Source of the DNA: an uncultured Roseburia sp.
Lineage (GTDB): Bacteria > Bacillota > Clostridia > Lachnospirales > Lachnospiraceae
Assembly (NCBI GenBank): GCA_947652855.1
Contig: CANTEO010000015.1
Span: forward strand, 1 to 46,132
DNA length: 46,132 nt
Direction: 5' to 3'
Shown: positions 32,225 to 41,352 of the stretch, piece by piece
Numbering within the stretch: position 1 is the stretch's first letter
How the letters are laid out: the number at the start of each line of letters is the position of its first letter
The notes under the pieces: model-generated
The model's database searches: none
The model's input: the letters and a program-made list of their open reading frames with translations, nothing else
What the model was told of the DNA's origin: nothing
Program-made: the position numbers and the translations under genes

Positions 32225-33706
32225 TTATGCGGTCAAATCTACCTGATTTCCATTGTCCCGCATGATCTTTGCGACCAGCTCCTCCTCTTCGGTCATCAGG
32301 CCGGACAGGCCGTCTAAATCGTTGAGGTTTAAATTCTTCCTCATATGCTTCTTGGACTCTTCCATCTGCTGGTGCATCTGCTCCTCCTGCCTGGCGTTCT
32401 GCTCCAGGTTCTGCTCGAACTGATGCGTGCCTACTGTGACCTCAATCGCGTCAACCTTCACTCCCTGCTGGCCCAAGTTTTGACGCAGCTCAACAAGCTG
32501 TGCCTCAAGCGCCTGCTTCACGTTTTCATTCTGCGTCGTGATCTGCGCGCGGATCACGCCGTCCCGTTCGGAAACGCTCAAATAAAGCTTTCCCAAATGC
32601 TCGGGATTCAACTGCATCTCCATAGACGTCGCCGCCTCTGAAATCGTCACGCGCACATTCCTTGCAATCTGCTGAATCAAATCCGCCGTGTCAATCGGGT
32701 TCGTGTACGGCCTAACCTGCTCCTGTGGAACGGCAAAACGCTCATTCTTAATGTTCGCCTGCTCCGCAAATATTGGCTCAGTATGCTCTGCCTTTGGCTT
32801 CTCGTCTTTAAAATGCTCCAAAAATCCGCCTTCTTCAGAGGACTCGCTTTCTTCCTCTCCGGAATCCGATGCGATCTGCGTCGTTTCCCTGACCTCTTTT
32901 TGCTCATCCTTCGGCTCTTCTGTGGGCTCAGCCTCTTTTTGCTGAGGCTCCCTGTCTGTCACGACAGTTTTGACCGGCTCCTCTGGCAGCCTGGATTCCT
33001 GCGCGCCAGCGTCCTTCACCGGAACCTCTTCCTCAAAAACGCCTTCGCCTTCTGGCAATTCAGCCGTCTCTTCAAGCGCCTCAACGTCTAAATCCTCTGC
33101 AGGCTTCATCTGCTCATATGCCTCACACAGCAGGTCAAGCCCTTCTTTAGTGATCCCAAGCTCCTGGCACAGCTCCTCGGCCTGCACAGCCACGCCTTCC
33201 ATCAAATTCTGGAACGGCTCGCTTAAAAACAGCGTTCCGATATCCTCTCCGGTCAGCTCCTGAACCAACGCCGTCAAGTCCTGCACATTCCTTAGGTCTA
33301 AAAACGTCAGCCCAAGGCTTTCCATTGCAGCGGCGATCTCTTCCTCTGTCACGCCAAGCTCTTCTTTTAAAAGCTCCTTCACTTCTTCCTCGAAAGACTC
33401 AAGGGCCTCTTTCGCCTCCGGGCTGACCTCTTCTGCGACTGACGCATTCTCTTCTTTTACAGTCACGCCTTTCATCTGTGACTGACTCGCGTCATAGGCT
33501 GCGCCTGCCTCTGTTTTGGCGTCTGACGTCCCTCCCGCCTGAACGGAATTTGCGGACACATCCATGTTTGGCAGATTATTTTTCCCCATCAGATCCATAA
33601 AGCTGACAGCAGGCGATTTCTCTGCTTCTTTTGAGGGCCTCTCTGCCTTCATGCCTGACTGGGCCGCAAGCAGCTGCTTTGCGATTCCCATAATCGTGGT
33701 TCCCAC
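32225..33706 (-). CDS. fliK: Hook-length control protein FliK
   Basis: Measures hook length and switches FlhB specificity. The 493-residue protein has an N-terminal part with an all-helical acidic region (about residues 90-200, including LGVTEEEIAAAMESLGLTF), a Glu/Pro/Thr-rich disordered stretch (about 205-310) and the C-terminal Flg_hook domain (MEMQLNPEHLGKLYLSVSERDGVIRAQITTQNENVKQAL). A Gln/Asn-rich tail follows. The start is GTG at 33706 with GGGAGGGG seven bases upstream. It stands in the standard place between the MotE-like gene and flgD. Confidence 0.92.
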   Translation of the reverse strand: MGTTIMGIAKQLLAAQSGMKAERPSKEAEKSPAVSFMDLMGKNNLPNMDVSANSVQAGGTSDAKTEAGAAYDASQSQMKGVTVKEENASVAEEVSPEAKEALESFEEEVKELLKEELGVTEEEIAAAMESLGLTFLDLRNVQDLTALVQELTGEDIGTLFLSEPFQNLMEGVAVQAEELCQELGITKEGLDLLCEAYEQMKPAEDLDVEALEETAELPEGEGVFEEEVPVKDAGAQESRLPEEPVKTVVTDREPQQKEAEPTEEPKDEQKEVRETTQIASDSGEEESESSEEGGFLEHFKDEKPKAEHTEPIFAEQANIKNERFAVPQEQVRPYTNPIDTADLIQQIARNVRVTISEAATSMEMQLNPEHLGKLYLSVSERDGVIRAQITTQNENVKQALEAQLVELRQNLGQQGVKVDAIEVTVGTHQFEQNLEQNARQEEQMHQQMEESKKHMRKNLNLNDLDGLSGLMTEEEELVAKIMRDNGNQVDLTA

Positions 33707-33737
33707 TTTTCTTCCCCTCCCTTCATTAAGATATGAT

Positions 33738-34643
33738 TTATTTAGATTCAGAGGGATTCATGATTTTGGTCAGCTTTGCCGCTGTCTCCGCATTCATGGC
33801 CCCCAGAATACTCGAACTTGCGTCGGCGTCCATTGCCTGTAGGATTTTTGCCACCAGCTTCAAATCGTCTTTCATCGTGTCAAAAATCGCAGCCGCCTGC
33901 TTTGCCTTCATAGAAGAATACATACTGACGTACTCTTCCAGTTGCTGATCCGCCTGCTGCTGCTCCAAGACCTGCTTATAAATCGTCTCTGCATTGGCGG
34001 GATCTATGCTCTCATAAAATGTCTTATATTCATTTATATCGGGCGCCTGCTTGGAAAACACAACCTCCTCGTCAAACTTTTGCTTTAACTGCTCAAAAGC
34101 GGCCTCCCTCGCCTTATACTGCTCCAGCTGCGCCGACTGCTCCTGCAGCTCCTTATTTTGGCTTTTGCTGTCCTTATTGGCTTTTTTCGCATTCTGCAGC
34201 TCAACTTCCAGCTCCTTAATCCGGGCGACGGCGTCCTCCAGTGTCGAATACGGATACTCCGTGTTCTCTTCCACGCCCTGCCCCTGCGGATCGTCCACCT
34301 CCGGCAAAATCCGGTTCACATAGGGAACATCCTTCAATAAAGGCTGCAGGACAGTAGAACCAAAGCCTCCCACGTCCATCTTCACTAAAAGAGCAAGGAT
34401 CGCGAGCCAGATCGCGATGATCACAAGCGTCACGAAAAAAACAGCCAGGCGGCTCCCGCCCTCTTCTTCATAGTCCTCCCCGGATTCAATCGCTTTTTGA
34501 ATCTCCTCTGGGGAAGCGCCTGATTTTTCCAGCTTCGCCCTTAATTTCTCTTCCCGCTTCCTCGCTTTTTCTTCCCGCTTCGCCTGCTTCGCGGCCTTTT
34601 TATCCGCCTTTTTGTCTTCCGGCATTGTCGTTTCATCCGCCAT
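33738..34643 (-). CDS. MotE/YlxF-like protein with MgtE N-like domain
   Basis: A 301-residue membrane protein with a strongly basic N-terminal helix (Lys/Arg/Glu, about residues 8-45), one membrane segment (about 65-88), a coiled coil (about 130-185) and a C-terminal helical domain (YVSMYSSMKAKQAAAIFDTMKDDLKLVAKILQAM) of the MgtE-N type. This matches YlxF/MotE, a protein between fliJ and fliK in Bacillus that supports stator or motor assembly in other bacteria. ATG at 34641-34643 has GGTGG eight bases upstream. Function here is inferred from family and place. Confidence 0.78.
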   Translation of the reverse strand: MADETTMPEDKKADKKAAKQAKREEKARKREEKLRAKLEKSGASPEEIQKAIESGEDYEEEGGSRLAVFFVTLVIIAIWLAILALLVKMDVGGFGSTVLQPLLKDVPYVNRILPEVDDPQGQGVEENTEYPYSTLEDAVARIKELEVELQNAKKANKDSKSQNKELQEQSAQLEQYKAREAAFEQLKQKFDEEVVFSKQAPDINEYKTFYESIDPANAETIYKQVLEQQQADQQLEEYVSMYSSMKAKQAAAIFDTMKDDLKLVAKILQAMDADASSSILGAMNAETAAKLTKIMNPSESK

Positions 34644-34700
34644 AGCTTTCACCACCCGTTATTCTTCCTTTCCCCCCGGAGGGGCTATAGCAAACAGAAT

Positions 34701-35147
34701 TTATTCATGACGCTTGCTATAGGCATAGCTTACTAATTCATCCACTTCTTTATTTTCCTCATATAAAAGCTCTTGCTTGAACTCCTCAAATTTCTTCTCC
34801 TTGAGCTTTTCATATGTCTTGCGTTCCATCATGACCTCATTCAGCCGTTTCCTAACGTTCTCCAGCTGCCTCTCGGCCTTATGCACTTCTAACATCTGAT
34901 TGCGGATCCTGACCTTCATTGTCTCAACCGCTTTCCGGCAGGCGCCGATTTCCAAAAGGTTAATCGCGCCCTCCACAAGCTTCCTCGCCTGCCTGTCGTA
35001 CCCTGCCTTCTGAATCAAAAGCCTCTGCAAGGCCTCCTGCTCCTCATTGAGCTTCGCAGCGGCAAGGCTAAACGCGATTTTCTCCTGTTCCTCCAGCTTC
35101 TGCTTAATGTCCAGCACGCTCTGCAGTTGGTAGATAAACTTTGCCAT
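34701..35147 (-). CDS. fliJ: Flagellar export chaperone FliJ
   Basis: A 148-residue all-helical coiled-coil protein (FIYQLQSVLDIKQKLEEQEKIAFSLA and a basic second helix) that sits in the ATPase ring of the export apparatus. The gene follows fliI by ten bases, the standard place. Sequence motifs are weak in this family, so the call rests on coiled-coil layout, length and order. Confidence 0.9.
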   Translation of the reverse strand: MAKFIYQLQSVLDIKQKLEEQEKIAFSLAAAKLNEEQEALQRLLIQKAGYDRQARKLVEGAINLLEIGACRKAVETMKVRIRNQMLEVHKAERQLENVRKRLNEVMMERKTYEKLKEKKFEEFKQELLYEENKEVDELVSYAYSKRHE

Positions 35148-35157
35148 TCAACCCACC

Positions 35158-36468
35158 TTACTTTTCAAACAGCTCCTTCAACATCTGCTTTTCTTCGTCA
35201 AACCCAAATTTTTCCATGGTGTCCTGCGTCAAAAAGTCGTTGACTGCGTCTATTTTCGCGATTGCGTTGTCAATTCCCGGGTTGGATCCTCTTTTGTATG
35301 CCCCGATATTAATCAGATCCTCCGCCTCCTGATAGGTTGCAAGCACATTCTTCAGCTTACCGGCCGCCTCTTTATGATCCTTTTCAGCAATGGCGCTCAT
35401 GACCCTGGAGATGCTCTGCAAAATGTCAATCGCCGGATAATGGTTTCTATGCCCTAATTTCCTGGACAGCATAATATGCCCATCCAATATGCTCCTCGCC
35501 GTGTCAGTGATCGGCTCGTTGAAATCGTCGCCATCCACCAAAACCGTATAAAGCCCGGTAATTGAGCCTTTCTGGGCGTTCCCTGCCCGTTCTAAGAGCT
35601 TCGGCATCTCCGAATAGACGCTTGGCGGGTATCCCCTGGTGACCGGAGGCTCCCCGGAGGCAAGCCCGATCTCCCTTTGCGCCATGGAAAAGCGCGTCAG
35701 GGAATCCATCATTAGCAGCACGTCTTTTCCCTGATCGCGAAAATACTCGGCTATCGCCGTGGCGGTCTTCGCCGCCTTATTGCGGATGAGCGCCGGCTTA
35801 TCCGAAGTCGCGACCACGACGACAGAACGGCGCATGCCTTCCTCGCCCAAGTCCCGCTCCACAAATTCGCGAACCTCCCTGCCGCGCTCTCCGATCAGGG
35901 CGATGACATTGATGTCCGCCTTTGTGTTCCTGGCGAACATCCCAAGCAGGGTGCTCTTCCCTACGCCGGAGCCTGCAAATATGCCAATCCTCTGGCCCTT
36001 CCCAACGGTAATCAGCCCATCGACCGCCTTTACGCCAAGCGGAAGGACTTCATCAATGATTTTTCGCTTCATAGGATCCGGCGGGGCTGCCTCCACGGGA
36101 TATTCCCTGGCTCCCGACAGCACGGCCTCGTCCGTGACCCTGCCAATGCCGTCCACCATATGGCCAAGCAGCGCATCGCCCACCAAAACAGACAATGGAT
36201 GCCCCGTGTTCTCCACGGTACATCCAACGCCTAAGCCCTCTACGCTTTCGTATGGCATCAGCAGCAGACGGTTATCCCGTATGCCCACTACTTCCGCCAT
36301 GACGAAAAGATTGTTATTCTTATCAATGATGATGCGGCATAAATCATTCAATTTTGCATCCGGGCCAACTGACTCAATCGTAAGCCCTACGACCTTCACT
36401 ACCTTGCCAAGCCGGTTAAAATACGTTCGTTCCGCCATTTGGCGGTATTTTTCAAAATTATATGCCAC
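35158..36468 (-). CDS. fliI: Flagellum-specific ATPase FliI
   Basis: ATPase of the flagellar type III exporter, related to F1-beta. The 436-residue protein has Walker A GSGVGKST (residues 166-173), the ALIGERGREVREF block, VLLMMDSLTRFSMAQREIGLA (Walker B) and GEPPVTRGYPPSVYSEMPKLLERAG. The length is normal. Confidence 0.97.
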   Translation of the reverse strand: MAYNFEKYRQMAERTYFNRLGKVVKVVGLTIESVGPDAKLNDLCRIIIDKNNNLFVMAEVVGIRDNRLLLMPYESVEGLGVGCTVENTGHPLSVLVGDALLGHMVDGIGRVTDEAVLSGAREYPVEAAPPDPMKRKIIDEVLPLGVKAVDGLITVGKGQRIGIFAGSGVGKSTLLGMFARNTKADINVIALIGERGREVREFVERDLGEEGMRRSVVVVATSDKPALIRNKAAKTATAIAEYFRDQGKDVLLMMDSLTRFSMAQREIGLASGEPPVTRGYPPSVYSEMPKLLERAGNAQKGSITGLYTVLVDGDDFNEPITDTARSILDGHIMLSRKLGHRNHYPAIDILQSISRVMSAIAEKDHKEAAGKLKNVLATYQEAEDLINIGAYKRGSNPGIDNAIAKIDAVNDFLTQDTMEKFGFDEEKQMLKELFEK

Positions 36469-36495
36469 GCTTTCCCATCCTCACGAATTTTTATG

Positions 36496-36526
36496 GCCGC
36501 CATCCGGCCTTTGGCCTCATGGCGGC
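36496..36526 (-). repeat. Hairpin between fliH and fliI
   Basis: GCCGCCAT (36496-36503) pairs with ATGGCGGC (36519-36526), and inside it GGCC pairs with GGCC around a 3-base loop. It lies in the 105-base gap between the fliH stop and the fliI start. No T run follows, so it is not a classical terminator. An mRNA processing or stability role is possible. Confidence 0.6.
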
Positions 36527-36573
36527 TGAATCCATTCCACGAAAGCCGCTTGCGACAAGCCCGAAGCTTCCGG

Positions 36574-37383
36574 CTACGCCGTTGCGCTTAACGACCTTAA
36601 GTCCTTAATCAAATTTTCAAGCTGCACCCCAAGGCTGCAGTCAAACACGCCCGTCTCCGTCTCAATGACGCACTGGTTTCCTTCCAATGATGTGTCTGAA
36701 ATGACTTCGATTTGGGAATCCGACCCAATTCGATCCAATATCTCACCTCTATGGTTTTCCAGAAACTCCCGCTGCTCCTTCCCGACGCGAATACGGAAAT
36801 TCTTGCAGCCTTCAATTTCTGCAATCGTGCCGCTGATTAAATGCAGCAAGATATCTCTCTTGTCATTGAACTGAATATGGAACACCTTTTCCACGACATC
36901 CAAAATGACGTCCAAAAGCTTCGGCTCCAGCTCCTGCATCTCTTTTTCATGCTCTTCCTTAAGGCTTTCCCGAAGCTGCTCCAGCTCTTCCTTGCGGCGT
37001 CCATACTCTTGCTCCAGCTCTTCCTTCGCCTGACGGAATCCCTCGTCGTAGCCCTCTTTATGGCCGTCATCCTTTGCAATCCGAAGGACTTCCTCTGCCT
37101 GTGCGTTGGCCTGCGCCAAAAGAGAGTCAGACTTTTCTTTCGCCTGGCGAAGAATCTCCTCCGCCTCATCCTTTGCCTTCTGCAAAACTTCCTCCGGATC
37201 CTCCTTTGGAACTTCTACGGCAGTAAAGCCCAATTCACGAAAGCCTTCCTCTTCCGGCTCCTCTGCGCCGCTTTGCTGCCTTGCCAGCTCCATCAGCCTC
37301 TGCTCCACTCTCGCGTTGCAGTCGATGACCCGGACGTCTTTTTGCCTCTCTATCGTATTGTATTGTTTAAACAGATTAGACAA
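36574..37383 (-). CDS. fliH: Flagellar assembly protein FliH
   Basis: Regulator of FliI. The 269-residue protein has a long Glu/Lys/Ala-rich coiled coil (about residues 60-145) followed by the FliH C-terminal domain (LDVILDVVEKVFHIQFNDKRDILLHLISG, LEGNQCVIETETGVFDCSLGVQLENLI). I chose TTG at 37381-37383 (MSNLFKQ) because a perfect GGAGGTGA lies eight bases upstream. A GTG at 37395 overlaps that site. The start lies inside the last codons of fliG, so the two are coupled. Confidence 0.92.
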   Translation of the reverse strand: MSNLFKQYNTIERQKDVRVIDCNARVEQRLMELARQQSGAEEPEEEGFRELGFTAVEVPKEDPEEVLQKAKDEAEEILRQAKEKSDSLLAQANAQAEEVLRIAKDDGHKEGYDEGFRQAKEELEQEYGRRKEELEQLRESLKEEHEKEMQELEPKLLDVILDVVEKVFHIQFNDKRDILLHLISGTIAEIEGCKNFRIRVGKEQREFLENHRGEILDRIGSDSQIEVISDTSLEGNQCVIETETGVFDCSLGVQLENLIKDLRSLSATA

Positions 37384-38383
37384 CGATCTCGTCACCTCCG
37401 CCCCTGGAAATTACAATCTCTCCAGAGTCTTCCAGCTTGCGGATGACGCCAACGATCTTCTGCTGCGCCTCTTCCACATCCTTCATGCGCACAGGGCCCA
37501 TGAATTCCATATCCTCTTTAATCATTGCAGCCAAGCGCTTGGAAAGGTTGCGGAAGATCGTCTCCTGCACCTCATCATTTGCGCCCTTCAAGGCAATCGC
37601 AAGGTCGTTGTTGTCCACGTCGCGAAGCACGCGCTGAATCGCCCTGTCGTCAAGCAGCATAATATCCTCGAACACAAACATCTTCTTGCGGATCTCGTCT
37701 GCCAATTCCGGCTCCTCGATCTCCAAAGACTCCATAATATGCTTCTCCGTGGAGCGGTCTACCGTATTTAAGATGTTTACGATTGCATCTACGCCGCCCA
37801 CAATCGTGTAGTCCTGATTGATCAGCGAAGACAGCTTTCTCTCCAATACCCTCTCCACCTCTTTTACAACATCCGGCGACGTGCGGTCCATCGTAGCGAT
37901 CCTCTTCGCCACGTCCGCCTGAACTTCAGACGTCAATGCGCTCATAATCATCGCCGCCTGCGCCGGGGTTAAATAAGACAGCACCATGGCGATCGTCTGC
38001 GGATGCTCATCCTGAATAAAGTTCAGCACCTGGCTTGGATCGGTCTTTCGGACAAATTCAAAGGGACGAACCTGTAAGGAGGCCGTCAGCTTGGAAATGA
38101 CTTCCTGAGCCTTTTCGCCGCCCAAAGCCTTATCCAAAAGCTCCTTGGCATATGCGATGCCGCCTTCCGCTATGTACTGCTGAGCCAGGCAAACCTGATA
38201 AAATTCATTCAGCACTTTTTCCTTAACCTGCGGGGACACGCTTCTGGTATTTGCGATCTCAAGCGTCAGCTCCTCAATCTCATCTTCCTTCAAATGCTTA
38301 AAAATGTCCGCCGACTTTTCCGGCCCCAATGCGATCAGCAGCACGGCCGCCTTTTGGACGCCTGTTAACTCTTCGTTCGCCAT
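37376..38383 (-). CDS. fliG: Flagellar motor switch protein FliG
   Basis: Rotor protein that contacts MotA. The 335-residue protein has the three-domain layout: N-terminal domain binding FliF (ELTGVQKAAVLLIALGPE), the middle EHPQTIAMVLSYLTP motif and the C-terminal domain with charged helix residues (LDDRAIQRVLRDVDNNDLAIALKGA). ATG at 38381-38383 follows GGAGTGGGAG. It ends with a Gly/Asp/Val-rich tail that overlaps fliH. Confidence 0.97.
   Translation of the reverse strand: MANEELTGVQKAAVLLIALGPEKSADIFKHLKEDEIEELTLEIANTRSVSPQVKEKVLNEFYQVCLAQQYIAEGGIAYAKELLDKALGGEKAQEVISKLTASLQVRPFEFVRKTDPSQVLNFIQDEHPQTIAMVLSYLTPAQAAMIMSALTSEVQADVAKRIATMDRTSPDVVKEVERVLERKLSSLINQDYTIVGGVDAIVNILNTVDRSTEKHIMESLEIEEPELADEIRKKMFVFEDIMLLDDRAIQRVLRDVDNNDLAIALKGANDEVQETIFRNLSKRLAAMIKEDMEFMGPVRMKDVEEAQQKIVGVIRKLEDSGEIVISRGGGDEIVV
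37392..37399 (-). promoter_or_regulatory. Ribosome binding site that decides the fliH start
   Basis: GGAGGTGA on the minus strand, inside the last codons of fliG and exactly eight bases before the TTG at 37381-37383. It is a full match to the anti-Shine-Dalgarno complement and argues against the upstream GTG start. Confidence 0.75.
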
Positions 38384-38385
38384 TT

Positions 38386-40002
38386 CTACTCCCACTCCTC
38401 ATTCAGCCAGTTGCGCAGCAGAGACGCCGCCGCTTCCGGATTGTCATCCACGAACCGCTCTATCAAAATCCTGGTCTCCGATTTTTCAGAAAACCCGATG
38501 TCCGCCAGGCCCTCGTTCTCCTCTTCCTGATTCCTGGTGGACTCAAGCAGCGTCTCCACAGAAAGCTCCGGCTCCAGCTCCGGCTCCTGCTGCTTCCTGG
38601 TGCTTCGGAACACAACAAACCCAAGCAGCGCGAAGATCAGGACCGCAAGCGCGATCTGCAAATAGTCCGCGACGTCCCTTCCGCCGGAAGACGCATATTT
38701 AAAGAACGGTATGTCATATGCGACAATGGTGACCCTGTCCCTGGAAAATCCAGTCGCATTGGAAACCATGTCATAAAAATCATCATCCACCTCTGTCTTT
38801 ACGCGGCCGCTGTTGTCAGCCACGAACTCATCAAACGAGATGTCGTCCAATGTCCCGTCCGCCTTCAAGGCCTTCTCATCATAAACTACATAGGAAGTCG
38901 CCACTACGGAAATAGAGGAATTCTCATAATCTATGCCCCCGCCGTCGCTCTTTCTCTTCGTGATCTCCTGGCTCGTAAGGAACTGCTCCTTTGTCTCGCT
39001 TACGCTGGAGGAGCTGATCTGTCCGTCCTGCAGCACATAAGTCGGATCTTCCTGGTCGTTCGCGTCCGTTCCCGGCGTCGCTGCTTGTCCCCCTTCCGCC
39101 TCCGACTCAAAACTTTGCCTGCTGTCTAAGTATCCCTGATCCCTGCCTTCGTCCACATAATAGCGCTGATTTGTATATTCTTCTGTGTTGAAGTCCATCA
39201 CAAGGTTCAGCCCAACTTCCACGTTATCATATAAATTGGTCCCCAAAACGACGTCCTTGACCTCGCCCTTTACCATGCTCTCCGCCTTCCCCTTTAAGGA
39301 AAGCTGTGAATTGGCGTTTCCAATTGATGTGGAAGTGTCCCCGCCGGAAAACAAGGTGTTCCCATTGGAATCCAGCATCAGCACATGATCCGTGGAGTCG
39401 TTTCCAACTTCCGTCGAAATAAACTTCGCGATCCCCGCAGCCTGCTCATCGTCCATCTCTCCATTCAGCTCCAAGATAACGCTGGCGTAGGTCTCCTGCC
39501 CCATGGAAATGATCGTCCCGTCCTCTTCCGGGATGGAGAGCGACACGGACGCCGTCTCAATATTCGAGATCGTCGCAAGCTGCTCCTCAAACTTCTTCTC
39601 CAAATATAGCTGGTATTTTTTGCTTTTGTCTGATTCCGTGGAGCTAAAGCTCCCGTCAAATACGTTGTCAATGCTGTACCCTTCTGACGGAATGCCGTTA
39701 GAGCCGAGCAAAATCGAGGCATTTGACAAATCTTTCTTATCAATGGAGAAGTTCAGCCCGTCTGAAGACAGGTCAAAGCTAATGCCCTCCCCGTCCAGAA
39801 GGCCCTTCACCTCAGACGCCTGCTTGGTGTTCTCGCAATTGATCAGCGGAACCATGTCCGGCTGATTGATCACGACCGCCAAGATCACAAGCGCCAGCAC
39901 GATCACTGCCGTGATGCTGATTAACAGCGTTTTCTGCTTGGTGGAAAACTTTGCCCACCAATCCTTTATCCTGGTTAAAATGTTTTGTACTCTTTCTGGC
40001 AT
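38386..40002 (-). CDS. fliF: Flagellar MS-ring protein FliF
   Basis: Forms the MS ring. The 538-residue protein has two membrane segments (about residues 26-45 and 435-455), periplasmic ring-building domains between them (GEGISFDLSSDGLNFSIDKKDL, YQLYLEKKFEEQLATISNIETASVSLSIP) and a C-terminal cytoplasmic tail for FliG (ILIERFVDDNPEAAASLLRNWLNEE). The length is normal. The fliG start follows its stop directly. Confidence 0.97.
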   Translation of the reverse strand: MPERVQNILTRIKDWWAKFSTKQKTLLISITAVIVLALVILAVVINQPDMVPLINCENTKQASEVKGLLDGEGISFDLSSDGLNFSIDKKDLSNASILLGSNGIPSEGYSIDNVFDGSFSSTESDKSKKYQLYLEKKFEEQLATISNIETASVSLSIPEEDGTIISMGQETYASVILELNGEMDDEQAAGIAKFISTEVGNDSTDHVLMLDSNGNTLFSGGDTSTSIGNANSQLSLKGKAESMVKGEVKDVVLGTNLYDNVEVGLNLVMDFNTEEYTNQRYYVDEGRDQGYLDSRQSFESEAEGGQAATPGTDANDQEDPTYVLQDGQISSSSVSETKEQFLTSQEITKRKSDGGGIDYENSSISVVATSYVVYDEKALKADGTLDDISFDEFVADNSGRVKTEVDDDFYDMVSNATGFSRDRVTIVAYDIPFFKYASSGGRDVADYLQIALAVLIFALLGFVVFRSTRKQQEPELEPELSVETLLESTRNQEEENEGLADIGFSEKSETRILIERFVDDNPEAAASLLRNWLNEEWE

Positions 40003-40017
40003 ATTGATCCCTACCCA

Positions 40018-40338
40018 CTAAATTTGCATATTCATGATTTCTTTGTACGCTTCCATCACCTTGTCCCGCACAGCCACAGTATACTGAAGCGCAAGGTTCG
40101 CTTTCTGCTGCGCTACCGCTAACGCGTGCGTGCTGGTGGATTCCCCGAGCGCAAACTGAATTTCAGCCGACTCGGCCGCGTTCTGATAATCATTTGTCTC
40201 GTTAATCATATTCATGGCAACGTCCAAAATAGAACCAAAACTGCCGTCATTTTTTCCAGAAGCCTCTCCCGACGCATTCCAATCGTACTCCCGCGCCAAA
40301 TAATCCGGCGCAATGCTATACAATGAAGCCACATCCAT
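40018..40338 (-). CDS. fliE: Flagellar hook-basal body protein FliE
   Basis: A 106-residue rod/MS-ring junction protein. The C-terminal part (ALAVAQQKANLALQYTVAVRDKVMEAYKEIMNMQI) is the family signature, with a variable N-terminus. The ATG follows AGGAGG. It stands between flgC and fliF as expected. Confidence 0.95.
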   Translation of the reverse strand: MDVASLYSIAPDYLAREYDWNASGEASGKNDGSFGSILDVAMNMINETNDYQNAAESAEIQFALGESTSTHALAVAQQKANLALQYTVAVRDKVMEAYKEIMNMQI

Positions 40339-40372
40339 CTTGGCACACCTCCTTAAGCCCTATGCAGGCTGT

Positions 40373-40813
40373 TTATTGTTTCCCTACCTGAAGCCCCGAC
40401 TGAGCCATGGACTTGATTGCGTTAAACGCAGTCACGTTCGCCTCATATCCCCTGCTGGCGTCAATCAGATTCGTCATCTCAGTCACAATGTTCACATTTG
40501 GATAAGAAACATATCCATTTTCATCCGCATCCGGGTGCGCCGGATCATACTTCATGATATAATCCGTCTCCTCATCCTCCAGTACCCTCGTAACTTTCAC
40601 GCCATTCCCGCCATATGCGCGCCTGGTCTTGGAAAGCAAATCCCGAAACGTCGTCCCCCGTTCCGCAAACGTCACAATCTTCCTGCGGTACGGCGTGCCG
40701 TCCTCCGTCCTCGTCGTATTCACGTTCGCCACGTTCTCCGCAATCAAGTCCGTGCGGAAACGCTCAGCCGTCATTCCAGACGCGCTGATGTTAAAAGCCT
40801 GAAACAGTGCCAT
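40373..40813 (-). CDS. flgC: Flagellar basal-body rod protein FlgC
   Basis: Proximal rod protein of 146 residues. It has the rod N-terminus (FQAFNISASGMTAERFRTDLIAENVANVNTT), a loop, and the C-terminus (VSYPNVNIVTEMTNLIDASRGYEANVTAFNAIKSMAQSGLQVGK). ATG at 40811-40813 follows AAGGAGGG. Longer in-frame starts run into the flgB-flgC spacer. Confidence 0.96.
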   Translation of the reverse strand: MALFQAFNISASGMTAERFRTDLIAENVANVNTTRTEDGTPYRRKIVTFAERGTTFRDLLSKTRRAYGGNGVKVTRVLEDEETDYIMKYDPAHPDADENGYVSYPNVNIVTEMTNLIDASRGYEANVTAFNAIKSMAQSGLQVGKQ

Positions 40814-40918
40814 CGTATCCCTCCTTAAGCTCCTGCGGCAAGGCAGCCCCGGCCGCTCACATTCCGCCCTCCGCCCGGTCAAAAAACGCCGGACAGGCGG
40901 CTTCTTTCCACCCAAGCA

Positions 40919-41308
40919 TTACTGCATGACTGACCTTAGCCTTGAAAATTCCTGCGTCATGCTGTCCGTCAGCGCGTCATATCGAATCTTCTCTGACGCA
41001 AGCTCTACATTTTCCGTATCCACGTCAACGTTGTTCTTGTCAATCCGATAAGAATAATTTATGGCATCAATATATGTAGACGCATTCAAATGGCTCAAAT
41101 CGGCATTGTATACCTTCTCGTCCAGCGTAGTGTACTTCATATTGCCAAGCTCCTGCCTTAAGACGCTTTGAAAGTCCACGTCCTTTCTTTTGTATCCCGG
41201 AGTGTCCACGTTCGCCAGGTTATTGGCGATCGTCTGCTCCCTAAGCCAGCTTGCGTCCGCTGCCTTGTTCAGTACATTGATATAGCTATATGCGTTTGTC
41301 GAGAACAT
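40919..41308 (-). CDS. flgB: Flagellar basal-body rod protein FlgB
   Basis: Proximal rod protein of 129 residues and first gene of the fla/che cluster. It has the motif LREQTIANNLANVDTPGYKRKDVDF and a C-terminal helix ending SDSMTQEFSRLRSVMQ-like. The ATG follows GGAAGGGAAAG. A sigma-A-type promoter lies about 45-70 bases upstream. A 105-base spacer separates it from flgC. Confidence 0.96.
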   Translation of the reverse strand: MFSTNAYSYINVLNKAADASWLREQTIANNLANVDTPGYKRKDVDFQSVLRQELGNMKYTTLDEKVYNADLSHLNASTYIDAINYSYRIDKNNVDVDTENVELASEKIRYDALTDSMTQEFSRLRSVMQ

Positions 41309-41352
41309 ACTTTCCCTTCCTTTCCATCTTACTCTATAACAATCTATTCTAT

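Noticed and set aside
35759..36529. 256-codon plus-strand reading frame opposite fliI
   Set aside because: It is antisense to a well-matched ATPase gene, reads Ser/Pro/Thr-rich nonsense and has no ribosome site; it follows from codon bias of fliI.
36841..37446. 201-codon plus-strand frame opposite fliH
   Set aside because: Leu/Phe-rich low complexity is the antisense of Glu/Lys codons in the FliH coiled coil; not a membrane protein gene.
38329..39129. 266-codon plus-strand frame opposite fliF and fliG
   Set aside because: Arg/Leu-rich shadow of two certain genes with no recognisable motif and no start context.
40880..40901. GC hairpin followed by six T between flgB and flgC
   Set aside because: The stem is only about four pairs, and the gap lies inside the rod gene pair; too weak to call a terminator.
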